Positions 56,534 to 64,000 of a stretch of 64,000 nucleotides of DNA are shown here, in pieces. The notes below the pieces were generated by a model. The model was not told the DNA's origin, searched no databases, and saw only the letters and a program-made list of their open reading frames with translations. The first letter of the stretch is position 1, and each line of letters starts with the position of its first letter. Source of the DNA: JASGTU01 sp963821815 (GTDB taxonomy: Bacteria; Chloroflexota; Anaerolineae; Caldilineales; Caldilineaceae); contig CAWGFG010000006.1 of the NCBI GenBank assembly GCA_963821815.1, forward strand, positions 1,612,001-1,676,000. The letters are read 5' to 3'. A program made the translations under genes and the position numbers.

Positions 56534-56651
56534 CAGTTATTCGGCAGTATATTATTGATAGAAACTGATCTATCATCCGACGGTAGATCGTCGCGCAGCT
56601 CGGACATGTTGTGCAATACTCTACTATCATGGGTAGAAAGACGACAACTTT

Positions 56652-58016
56652 ATGTTAAGTCAGATGCTTCTGCAACGGGAAGCTGAGGGACGACCGATCC
56701 ACGTAGGGATTATCGGAACGGGCAAATTTGGCGCAGGTCTTGTAGCACAGATCTCGCAAATGAAGGGCATGGTGACATCCGCCATTGCCGACACCAACCT
56801 AGACCATGCCAGGCATGCATGGGCTTCTTCAGGCATTGAAGAGGATCAGCTCCGTCAAACACACACTGCTGCTGAAATCGACGAAGCCATTCGCGCCGGT
56901 GTACCGGCGATCACCGAGGACGCTATGACGCTAATCCGCGCTGACCTGATCGACGTCATCGTGGAGTCGACCGGCATACCCGCCGTAGGTGCGCGGCACG
57001 CCTACGAGGCGATTGCAGCCAAGAAGCATGTGGTCATGGTCAACGTGGAGGCGGACGTCACAGTTGGCGCCATACTGCGTCGTCAAGCGGACACGGCTGG
57101 CGTAGTGTATACCATGGTAGACGGTGACCAGCCTGGGGCAACCATGAATATCGTAGACTGGTGTCGCACACTTGGTTTCGAGATTGTTGCTGCTGGTCGA
57201 GGCACAATCATGCTGGAGGACGACTTCGAAGGTACGCCGGACACCGTGCCCGAACGTTTTGGTTTTAGCCAAGAGGTATTGGAGCGGCGGACTATCAACT
57301 TAAGAATGTACAATACGTTCCGTGACGGCACCAAGGCGCAAGTCGAAATGACCGCACTAGCCAACGCCGCCGGTTTGACGCCGGATGTGCGCGGCATGCA
57401 CGAGCCTTCCGCCAACTTGGAAGATATACCACGCCTGTTCAGCCTGCAGGAGGAAGGCGGTCTGCTCGGTCGCCACGGAGTCGTTGAACTAGCCAATAGC
57501 GTCGAGTTGGATGGCAGTACTCCACTCGGGAACCCGTTGAACATGGGTGTATTTGTTGTGGCGCGCACGGAGCATCCCTTCACGCAAGAGGACTTGGCTA
57601 CCTATTACGTGCACCCCAGCAACAATGGCAAAAACTTTCTCTTCTATCGTCCCTATCATCTGGTCGCGGTGACTGCGCCTATCTCCATCGCCAAGGCTGC
57701 GCTTTATGGGCAGCCGACCGGTTCCGCCCTGCCCACGCCGACCGCAGATGTCATCACCGTTGCCAAGCGGGATTTGAAAACAGGCGAAGTGCTGGACGGC
57801 GGTGGCGGCTATACGGTCAACGGTATCTGCGAACGGGCTGACACTGCACATGTAGAAGGGCTCTTGCCCCTAGGTCTGTCGTACGGAGCAAAGCTGACAG
57901 CCGATGTGCGCAAAGGAACGGCTATATCCTATGATATGGTAGAAGACGTGCAGGACACGTTCGTGACTCGGCTGCGAAAGCTGCAGGACGCCATTGTCTG
58001 GAATGAGCGTGCCTAG
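56652..58016 (+). CDS. NAD(P)-binding oxidoreductase with C-terminal SAF domain
   Basis: A 454-residue protein. The N-terminal Rossmann motif is VGIIGTGKFGAGLVAQ (19-27), followed by a homoserine-dehydrogenase-like arrangement (VIVESTGIPAVGARHAYEAIAAKKHVVMVNVEADVTVG). The C-terminal ~90 residues form a SAF-type domain: VITVAKRDLKTGEVLDGGGGYTVNGICERAD and LPLGLSYGAKLTADVRKGTAISYDMVE. This architecture is found in uncharacterised dehydrogenases of carbohydrate loci. The 118-nt gap after the TPP gene and lack of a clear ribosome site leave its operon membership open, but orientation and content fit a shared pathway. Confidence 0.85.
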   Translation: MLSQMLLQREAEGRPIHVGIIGTGKFGAGLVAQISQMKGMVTSAIADTNLDHARHAWASSGIEEDQLRQTHTAAEIDEAIRAGVPAITEDAMTLIRADLIDVIVESTGIPAVGARHAYEAIAAKKHVVMVNVEADVTVGAILRRQADTAGVVYTMVDGDQPGATMNIVDWCRTLGFEIVAAGRGTIMLEDDFEGTPDTVPERFGFSQEVLERRTINLRMYNTFRDGTKAQVEMTALANAAGLTPDVRGMHEPSANLEDIPRLFSLQEEGGLLGRHGVVELANSVELDGSTPLGNPLNMGVFVVARTEHPFTQEDLATYYVHPSNNGKNFLFYRPYHLVAVTAPISIAKAALYGQPTGSALPTPTADVITVAKRDLKTGEVLDGGGGYTVNGICERADTAHVEGLLPLGLSYGAKLTADVRKGTAISYDMVEDVQDTFVTRLRKLQDAIVWNERA

Positions 58017-58170
58017 CGCAGTATCTCACGTCAATGGACTATGGGCTTTCGGCTTCCTATAAAGCGTGTCTAGAACTCGACTGCTATTCGTTGCCGTGTT
58101 GCGGGTGAATATCTGGGCACATGATTAGATACTACACGACGCAGCAATACTGACTGGGGAGGAAATCCAA

Positions 58171-59190
58171 ATGGAATATCGTCAAATGGGACGCAGCGGA
58201 CTCAAGGTATCCGAGATCTGTCTGGGTACAATGACCTTTGGACACAGCACAGATGAAACTGAAGCCAATCGCATAGTTGACCTTGCCTTCGACGCCGGCA
58301 TCAATTTCGTCGATACGGCTAACTCCTATGCTGGCAGTCAATCGGAGGCGATTACCGGGCGTACGCTAAAGGGTCGTCGCGACAAGGTCGTGTTGGCGAC
58401 GAAATTCACCAACCCGATGGGACCAGGTCCCAACGACAGCGGTATGTCGCGCGTGCACATCATGCAGGCCATTGAAGGCAGTCTCCGCCGACTGCAGACC
58501 GATTATGTCGACCTGTACTATATCCATCACTTGGACACGAGGACGCCTTTAGAGGAAATGCTGCGCGCCATGGATGACCTGGTACACCAGGGCAAGGTGC
58601 GCTATATCGCTTGCAGCAACTATGAAGCGTGGCGGCTCATGGAAGCGCTCTGGATCAGTGATTGCAGGGGCTACTACCGTTTCGAGTGTTTTCAACCGCA
58701 ATACAGCCTGGTTGTGCGCGATATCGAGGAAGAGCTCATCCCTGTCTGCCAACATAAGGGCCTTGGTGTGGTGGTCTGGAGCCCGCTGGGCGGCGGCTTC
58801 CTCACTGGCAAATACAAGCCGGGGCAGCGAACGCTTGAAGGCACGCGCAGCGAGGAAAATTGGGCCTATCCTGCTCGTTTCTTTGCGCCAAACGCAGATG
58901 AAACTCTGAAGGAGTTATTAGCCGTCAGCGAAGGTCTTGGTCGCAGCCCAGCACAGGTCGCCATACGCTGGGTCCTCGAGCAACCCGCTATCACAAGTGC
59001 AATCGTTGGCGCACGCACATTGGAACAGGCGCACGACAATTTCCTAGCCGGCGAATGGTCCATGCCCGAGGATGCACACAAGCGTCTGAACGAGGTTTCC
59101 CAGCAGCCGCATAAGTACCCCTACGCCATGGAATGGAATATGGATGAACGACGAGCAACTGCTATTGATATGCCGTCATTAAGCGAGTAG
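58171..59190 (+). CDS. Aldo/keto reductase
   Basis: A 339-residue (alpha/beta)8 oxidoreductase using NADPH. The catalytic tetrad is Asp48 and Tyr53 (NFVDTANSYAGS), Lys78 (LATKFTNP) and His119 (YYIHHLDT). The C-terminal cofactor loop is AIVGARTLEQAHDNF. It is of the YajO/Tas-like AKR group. GGGGAGGAAA lies 9 nt before the ATG. It is probably the last gene of the carbohydrate module and is followed by a strong terminator. The substrate is unknown. Confidence 0.93.
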   Translation: MEYRQMGRSGLKVSEICLGTMTFGHSTDETEANRIVDLAFDAGINFVDTANSYAGSQSEAITGRTLKGRRDKVVLATKFTNPMGPGPNDSGMSRVHIMQAIEGSLRRLQTDYVDLYYIHHLDTRTPLEEMLRAMDDLVHQGKVRYIACSNYEAWRLMEALWISDCRGYYRFECFQPQYSLVVRDIEEELIPVCQHKGLGVVVWSPLGGGFLTGKYKPGQRTLEGTRSEENWAYPARFFAPNADETLKELLAVSEGLGRSPAQVAIRWVLEQPAITSAIVGARTLEQAHDNFLAGEWSMPEDAHKRLNEVSQQPHKYPYAMEWNMDERRATAIDMPSLSE

Positions 59191-59237
59191 CACTGTTACC
59201 ACTAAGGTAGCACTCTAGCGGAATATTTTGTTTTAGG

Positions 59238-59268
59238 ACCCCTTCGTGTCCGAAGGGGTTCTTTTTGT
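59238..59268 (+). terminator. Rho-independent terminator after the aldo/keto reductase
   Basis: ACCCCTTCG, loop TGTC, CGAAGGGGT, then TCTTTTTGT. Confidence 0.88.
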
Positions 59269-59410
59269 ATCATCCTCCAAAATGGCTGAGCCCTCACCAC
59301 GAATTTAGAATCCGCATGGAACAATTGGTAACTGTCACTCGTACTAAGGCATAGCAGGCCTCAGTGCCTGCGTCATGTAAAATAACAGCCTGTACACAGG
59401 AGACAATTGA

Positions 59411-60163
59411 ATGAAGAAAGTGATGCACATGATATTTCTGCGCCATATAGCCATACCGCTGTTTGCCCTGTTGCTGATCCTCTCGCCGATTGCGTCGGCG
59501 ACGGCGTTAGCGGCACCGAGCCAGCAAAGCTCGACCGAAGGATTCATCACCGTCGTAGGAGAAGGAACAGTCAGCATTCAACCGGATGTAGCTGTGGCCA
59601 ACATCGGCGTCGAAGTATCGGGTAAGTCAGTGCTGGAAGCCACCGCTCAGAATCGTGAGATATTGCAGGCGGTCCTTGACAGCCTTATGGAAGCCGGCGT
59701 GGCAGAAAAGGATATCCAAACTGCTGGTTTTAGCGTCTATTCGGAGCGCTACGGCCCATCCGGTCCCTTGTCGGACGACGAGATCAACTATCGCGTTTCC
59801 AACAACGTGCGTGTGAAGATTCGCGACCTGGAATCCGTGGGGCCTGTGCTCGATGCAGCAATCGAAGCCGGAGCCAACAATATCTTTGGCGTAGATTTCT
59901 TGCTGGAAGACAGCTCAGATGCGGAGTTACAGGCAAGGGAGAAAGCAATCCAGAATGCTCAAGAGCGGGCTCATTCAATCGCCGATTTATCTGGGCTTGA
60001 GCTTGGGTCGATTATCAGCGTGAGTGAAGTGATCGGCAGCAGCGGTTTATTCACTGGCATTTCCGTCAAAATGGCTGATGGAGTTGGCGGTAACGGTACC
60101 GTCATGCCTGGTGAACTCGATATTTCGTATCAGCTGCAAGTTACCTATGGTATTGCTGACTAA
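59411..60163 (+). CDS. SIMPL-domain (DUF541) secreted protein
   Basis: A 250-residue exported protein. The signal peptide is about 35 residues (HIAIPLFALLLILSPIASATALAAPS, cleavage after LAA or ALA). The rest is a SIMPL domain: ITVVGEGTVSIQPDVAVANIGVEVSGKSVLEATAQNREILQAVLDSLMEAGVAEKDIQTAGFSVYSERYG, with AREKAIQNAQERAHSIADLSGLELG near the end. The family forms oligomeric channels or stress proteins of unclear role. AGGAG lies about 8 nt before the ATG. Confidence 0.93.
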   Translation: MKKVMHMIFLRHIAIPLFALLLILSPIASATALAAPSQQSSTEGFITVVGEGTVSIQPDVAVANIGVEVSGKSVLEATAQNREILQAVLDSLMEAGVAEKDIQTAGFSVYSERYGPSGPLSDDEINYRVSNNVRVKIRDLESVGPVLDAAIEAGANNIFGVDFLLEDSSDAELQAREKAIQNAQERAHSIADLSGLELGSIISVSEVIGSSGLFTGISVKMADGVGGNGTVMPGELDISYQLQVTYGIAD

Positions 60164-60238
60164 GTGTTGCTAACTGAATCTTGCTAAACGAAATAGTCTA
60201 GCCGACTCACCTAGTGCGGAAGTTGACAGTAACCATCC

Positions 60239-60276
60239 AGTCCCTGGCGACAGTTCGCCGGGGACTATTGTTTGTC
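60239..60276 (+). terminator. Terminator after the SIMPL gene
   Basis: AGTCCCTGGCGA and TCGCCGGGGACT pair with one T-G wobble, followed by ATTGTTTG. Confidence 0.65.
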
Positions 60277-60489
60277 CGCAGCAAGTTGGGGGATTACAAG
60301 GCGCCAGACAGAGCATCGGATCAAAACCTTCACGCTGGTCAGCACTTGTACGGCTGTCCCGATCATTTTCAGAATGCTCTCTCCACTGAGGCAGGACAAT
60401 CCCGGACTACACGATTTAGCGCAGCAGTACTTGGTTATTAGGTCTGTTTCGAAGAATTCTATTCGGACACCAGCCATACCTGCAAGAGT

Positions 60490-60575
60490 GTAGGGGCGAG
60501 CCATGGCTCGCCCGCTGCGTGCAGTCGACCATCCGGTGGATTTTGCGCGACGGGCGGCATAGATGCCGCCCCTAC
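60490..60575. repeat. 86-bp double-palindrome element (REP/MITE-like)
   Basis: The ends are inverted: GTAGGGGCG at 60490-60498 and CGCCCCTAC at 60567-60575. Next to each end is a 20-bp palindrome: GGGCGAGCCATGGCTCGCCC (60494-60513) and GGGCGGCATAGATGCCGCCC (60552-60571). It lies in the 540-bp gap between the SIMPL gene and the CehA-like gene. GTAGGGGCG-type ends are a familiar pattern of dispersed elements in some bacterial genomes, an impression I cannot verify here. Confidence 0.75.
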
Positions 60576-60702
60576 GGACGAAAATTTATGGTTCGCGATT
60601 GCCCTGTCCACTGAGGCCCGCCCCATTGACAACCACCTGTGGTCGCTATAGTATGAAGGAGCGCACTTCCCAGACCTGCAACATACTCCCAGGAGAGATT
60701 TA

Positions 60703-63279
60703 ATGAACGTTCCGGTATCCAGCTTTTTTACGCCCGTATCCCTGGATGGCGTCTACAACACTACACGTAACGCTCTCCCCGACGCACTGAAAACACCAGC
60801 CGCTATCGCCGCCACCTACGGCGCCACTCAATTTCGCGGTATTCCATTCGAACTTGGCGCGGAGAACGCAGATAATGTAATCCTGCTCAAAGACGACGCC
60901 ATTACGGTTGAACTCGGCGGCGTCACGGCGACCTATTTCCTATTCCTCCACGTCGTTGAAGATATACCAACCAATTATCAAGAGGGATTTGCCGACGATC
61001 TAGTGGACGGAAACGAGCTAGGCTCAGTCGTGTCCAATTACTGCATTCTGTACGAGGACGGCAGCCATGAGCCGTTGCCCATCTTGCGCAGACTCGCGAT
61101 TCAGCAAGGACGCATCAACTGGGGTGCAAGCGCCTTTGCATCTGTGCCAGCAACGGAGCCGCGCATTTTCTCGACTGCTTCAGAGGAGTGGGAACTCGGT
61201 CGCATGCCGTCGAATATGTACGGTCGTGGTGAACAGCGCACGTCTTCAGCCCGTGATTCGCAGCCGGACAATGTGTACCTGTACGCCATGCCCAACCCGC
61301 ATCCGGACAAGATTGTTCAGCAGATTGAGCTGCAGCCCATTGAAGAGCGGTCTGCCGTCTATGCACTAACCTATACAGACTTAGTCGACCATCCGCTGCG
61401 ACCTGGCACGCGGAAGAAACTGCGCCTCACCTTGCCGGCTGATGCCGAGCTGAATGCGCTGGGCGAGTTGGATACTATAGCCATCGATCTGGGTCACGTA
61501 ATCTCAGCACGAGCGGTCCTGGAGTATGACGAGTCGGAGTGGCGAGCGGATACTCCGCAGGTTCAGCCAAACGTTTCAGCCCGCGAGGTCGTCGTGGAGT
61601 ATGCAGCGCATCCGAGTGCCAAGCTGTATGTACAGACTGGCGACAGCAGTCTGATCTCCTACACGCTCTCCGATTTATCGACCAGTGATGTGGCAGAAGT
61701 GGCTGCTGCCGAACGCCCTGTTAAGATTCACATTGTGGAGAAAGGAAGTGGCAAACCGGCTGCTGTGCGCCTTCACATACACGGCGCAGCAGGCGAGTAT
61801 TTGCCGCCGCGCGGGCACCACCGCAAGGTGAACGGCTACTGGTTTGAGGACTACTATGCGGAGTTCGTAAACCAACGGCAGCAGTACAGCTATGTCGACG
61901 GCAGTTGTATCGCCGATTTGCCACTGGGCAAGGTCTATTTCGAGATGACGCGGGGCTACGAAGTCTCGCCGATTCGGACCAGCGTGGAGATTACTCCGGA
62001 GACTGAAGAACTGACCTTCGAGTTGGACAAGGTGCTCCACTGGCGGGAGCGCGGCTGGGTTACAGCGGATACGCACGTGCACTTCCTCAGCCCGCAGACC
62101 GCACTGCTGGAGGGCAAAGCGGAAGGAGTCAACGTAGTCAATCTGCTTGCAAGCCAGTGGGGCGAGATGTACTCCAACGTGGGCGACTTCGATGGGCGGA
62201 CAACCATCGGCGCCAAGGAATTCGGCGGCGACGGCGAATTCATGGTTCGGGTCGGCACAGAGAACCGCATGCAGGTGCTCGGTCACATCAGCCTGCTGGG
62301 CTACTCCGGCGAGATGATCCATCCTCTATGCACTGGCGGTCCCTCCGAATCTGCCGTCGGCGATGCGCAAGAGGTAACCATGGCGGAATGGGCGCAGCGG
62401 TGCATCGATCAAGCTGGGCTGGTCGTGCTGCCGCATGCCCCGAATCCACAGCTAGAGCGCGCCGCCGACATTGTGCTCGGCGTTGTAAACGCCATCGAAA
62501 TGATGTCGTTCAACCCATTCAATGCAGTCAATCCCCAGGTCAGCGCCTATGGACTCGCCGACTGGTATCGCTATCTCAACCTTGGTTACCACGTCCCAGT
62601 GGTAGGCGGATCGGACAAGATGACCGCTGCATCTCTTTTAGGTGGAATACGCACATATGCGCATTTGGGCGAGCGGGAATTGTCCTATGAGAACTGGATG
62701 CATGCAGTACGCAAGGGCAATACGTTTGTGACTGTCGGACCGCTCGTGCAGATCACCGTGAACGGCGTTGTCCCAGGCGGCAAGATCAATTTGCCGTCCA
62801 GCGGAGGTCACGTTGACGTTGAGTGGCGGGTCGAGTCGGCTACAACGCCCGTCGAAGCAGTGGAAGTTGTGGTGGGCGGCTTTGCGGTCGACGAGAAGAA
62901 ACTTGGCGGACAGCTGTCTGCAGAAGGCAGTGCTACCATGGATATTACCGACACGACGTGGATTGCACTGCGTGTACGCGGCGGTCTGCGCGGCGATGTC
63001 ACTGAGGTCGCCGCACATTCCAGCGCCGTACAGGTACTTGTGGAGGGTAAGGAATTGTTCTCGGACCCGGATGCGATCGCTGTCTTGGAGCAGATAGAAG
63101 GTGCGATAGCCTATGTGGACACGCTGGCGCCTCGACCGGAGGCACGACGCTACAAACAGCTGCGAGCTACGTTGGAAACCGCCTACAATCGATTGCATCA
63201 GCGTATGCATCAGCAAGGTCTGTTCCATCGTCACACGCCAGTTAGTCTGCATAATCACGAACATCACCATGAGCACTAG
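60703..63279 (+). CDS. CehA/McbA-family metallohydrolase
   Basis: An 858-residue protein. Residues 1-430 are beta-rich (probably immunoglobulin- or jelly-roll-like, e.g. IHIVEKGSGKPAAVRLHIHGAAGEYLPP). The PHP-like metal-binding domain begins at GWVTADTHVHFLSPQTALLEGKAEGVNVVNLLASQWGEMYSN (His458, His460) and has LVVLPHAPNP and PVVGGSDKMTA. The last ~40 residues are His-rich (NHEHHHEH), perhaps binding metal. CehA/McbA enzymes hydrolyse carbamate or phosphoester-type bonds; the substrate here is unknown. AGGAGAG precedes the ATG. It has no N-terminal signal peptide. Confidence 0.9.
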   Translation: MNVPVSSFFTPVSLDGVYNTTRNALPDALKTPAAIAATYGATQFRGIPFELGAENADNVILLKDDAITVELGGVTATYFLFLHVVEDIPTNYQEGFADDLVDGNELGSVVSNYCILYEDGSHEPLPILRRLAIQQGRINWGASAFASVPATEPRIFSTASEEWELGRMPSNMYGRGEQRTSSARDSQPDNVYLYAMPNPHPDKIVQQIELQPIEERSAVYALTYTDLVDHPLRPGTRKKLRLTLPADAELNALGELDTIAIDLGHVISARAVLEYDESEWRADTPQVQPNVSAREVVVEYAAHPSAKLYVQTGDSSLISYTLSDLSTSDVAEVAAAERPVKIHIVEKGSGKPAAVRLHIHGAAGEYLPPRGHHRKVNGYWFEDYYAEFVNQRQQYSYVDGSCIADLPLGKVYFEMTRGYEVSPIRTSVEITPETEELTFELDKVLHWRERGWVTADTHVHFLSPQTALLEGKAEGVNVVNLLASQWGEMYSNVGDFDGRTTIGAKEFGGDGEFMVRVGTENRMQVLGHISLLGYSGEMIHPLCTGGPSESAVGDAQEVTMAEWAQRCIDQAGLVVLPHAPNPQLERAADIVLGVVNAIEMMSFNPFNAVNPQVSAYGLADWYRYLNLGYHVPVVGGSDKMTAASLLGGIRTYAHLGERELSYENWMHAVRKGNTFVTVGPLVQITVNGVVPGGKINLPSSGGHVDVEWRVESATTPVEAVEVVVGGFAVDEKKLGGQLSAEGSATMDITDTTWIALRVRGGLRGDVTEVAAHSSAVQVLVEGKELFSDPDAIAVLEQIEGAIAYVDTLAPRPEARRYKQLRATLETAYNRLHQRMHQQGLFHRHTPVSLHNHEHHHEH

Positions 63280-63677
63280 TTGCACAGGAACATGACGCAT
63301 CCACTACGAATTTGACAGTTGAACTGATGGCATGATATTGTCCACAACAGTGGTAGTTCGGAACTTCCCAACCAAGCATTTGCCCATTTGGAGATGTCGG
63401 CGTGAAAATGATGACAAGATTTGTAAAAACGTCCGCACGGCGGAGTCGTCTTTGGCGCTAGTATTCGACTACTGAAGTTAGGAAACTCAACGGCCACAGG
63501 CGTACGTCGCTTGTGGCCGTTTTCTATGCAAGAATCTTGCCAATATCACGATCCTATTGAAGCATCGAAAGTCTCGGTTTGTCCGGCAAGTTTTAACGTC
63601 CATCCGTTCCTCACTGCATAGAGACGTACTGCAAGCAACCTACGCCTGTTGGCCTGAATTGAAATGGCAGGCTATAT
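63280..63677. other. Intergenic region before the ABC-F gene
   Basis: About 400 bases with a terminator at 63489-63525 and no gene. The promoter of the following ABC-F gene should lie after 63525; none is obvious. Confidence 0.5.
63489..63525 (+). terminator. Rho-independent terminator
   Basis: AACGGCCACAGGCG and CGCTTGTGGCCGTT pair (one G-T wobble), followed by TTCTATG. It is 210 nt after the CehA-like stop and may close that transcript. Confidence 0.75.
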
Positions 63678-64000
63678 ATGTACTTGCAGATCGAACATAT
63701 CAGTAAAACCTACGGTGAAAACCAGGTACTCAACAACGTGTCCTTGGCTGTAACTCCACGCCGCAATGTCGGTCTTGTCGGTGCGAACGGATGCGGAAAG
63801 TCGACGCTGCTCAAGATCATCACCGGCGAAGTGGAAGCGGACAGCGGAATAGTACGTATTGACGCGTCCACAGAAGTAGGTTATCTCCCGCAGACGCTCC
63901 AGCAGCTCAATGACATGAGCATTGCAGAGATGCTGGACAGCGCCATGGGTTCGCTCAATGAGTTGGAGCAGCACATGCGACAGCTCGAAGGTGCGATGGC
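63678..64000 (+). CDS. ABC-F family ATPase (partial, continues beyond window)
   Basis: The frame opens with ATG at 63678 and is open to the right edge, giving 107 residues. It reads MYLQIEHISKTYGENQVLNNVSL, then the Walker A motif GANGCGKST (about 36-44), LLKIITGEVEADSGIVRID and VGYLPQ (Q-loop), followed by Glu/Leu-rich helix. This N-terminal arrangement without a transmembrane domain is typical of ABC-F (EttA/Uup-like) ribosome-associated ATPases. The second ATPase domain lies outside the window, so the subfamily cannot be assigned. Confidence 0.88.
   Translation, partial: MYLQIEHISKTYGENQVLNNVSLAVTPRRNVGLVGANGCGKSTLLKIITGEVEADSGIVRIDASTEVGYLPQTLQQLNDMSIAEMLDSAMGSLNELEQHMRQLEGAM

Overview
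The window is a dense bacterial chromosome segment with intact house-keeping genes and no rRNA, CRISPR array, transposase or phage gene. The gene mix suggests a heterotrophic Chloroflexota bacterium (Anaerolineae/Caldilineales or SAR202-like). Pointers are several enolase-superfamily sugar-acid dehydratases, abundant ABC importers with lipoprotein or Tat-type binding proteins, CAP/LysM and Thr/Pro-rich secreted proteins, CehA/McbA and creatininase-family hydrolases, and a SAM-I riboswitch-controlled metY-metX-metW operon. This placement is inferred from gene content; no 16S or marker tree was available.

Layout. 1-7.7 kb: a partial ATC hydrolase (-), an acyltransferase, a rhamnonate-dehydratase-like enolase protein, an M20 carbamoylase (-), an unknown protein (-), an ALDH7-type dehydrogenase and OsmC. 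7.8-11.4 kb (-): FtsB/DivIC-like protein, tRNA-Leu(CAG), a peptide-type binding protein, SecG and TatA. 11.5-19.8 kb (+): recN, an NfeD-type membrane protease, two methyltransferases, a DinB-fold protein, a radical SAM protein, a small protein and argJ. 19.8-21.0 kb: a gene-poor gap with a 37-codon ORF that is essentially only a signal peptide, its terminator, and a 13-bp-arm hairpin. 21.0-26.3 kb (+): a sugar-acid catabolic cluster (enolase-family dehydratase, YjhG/YagF-type xylonate dehydratase, Ldh2-type dehydrogenase) and a YhhN-family lysoplasmalogenase. 26.3-30.0 kb (-): promoter, SAM-I riboswitch, terminator, metY, metX, metW. 30.2-35.1 kb: CAP-LysM protein, RidA, creatininase-family protein, rpiA, DNA polymerase IV.

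35.7-40.7 kb (+): a taurine/sulfonate-type ABC importer whose permease is fused in frame to a MenA-type prenyltransferase, followed by a DUF362 protein. 40.8-44.2 kb (-): FAD oxidoreductase with a C-terminal beta-sandwich-like region, FMN reductase, class IV aminotransferase. 44.4-50.9 kb: HDAC-like hydrolase, rph, two tRNA-Ala genes, a Thr/Pro-rich secreted protein, arfB, thrC. 51.3-59.2 kb (+): a sugar ABC importer without its own ATPase, then a TPP enzyme, a Rossmann-SAF oxidoreductase and an aldo/keto reductase, probably one carbohydrate module. 59.4-64 kb: a SIMPL protein, an 86-bp double-palindrome element, a CehA/McbA metallohydrolase and the start of an ABC-F ATPase.

The most unusual signal is the permease-MenA fusion (37607-39298). 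It keeps a GGAGG and an in-frame GTG exactly at the domain junction, so it may yield both a fused and a free prenyltransferase. Other points of interest are the signal-peptide-only gene at 20262-20375, an exact inverted copy of the tRNA-Ala(CGC) 3' end in its own trailer, putative leaderless promoters (-10 box 6-8 nt before ATG), and a possible ATC-to-cysteine gene pair at the left edge.
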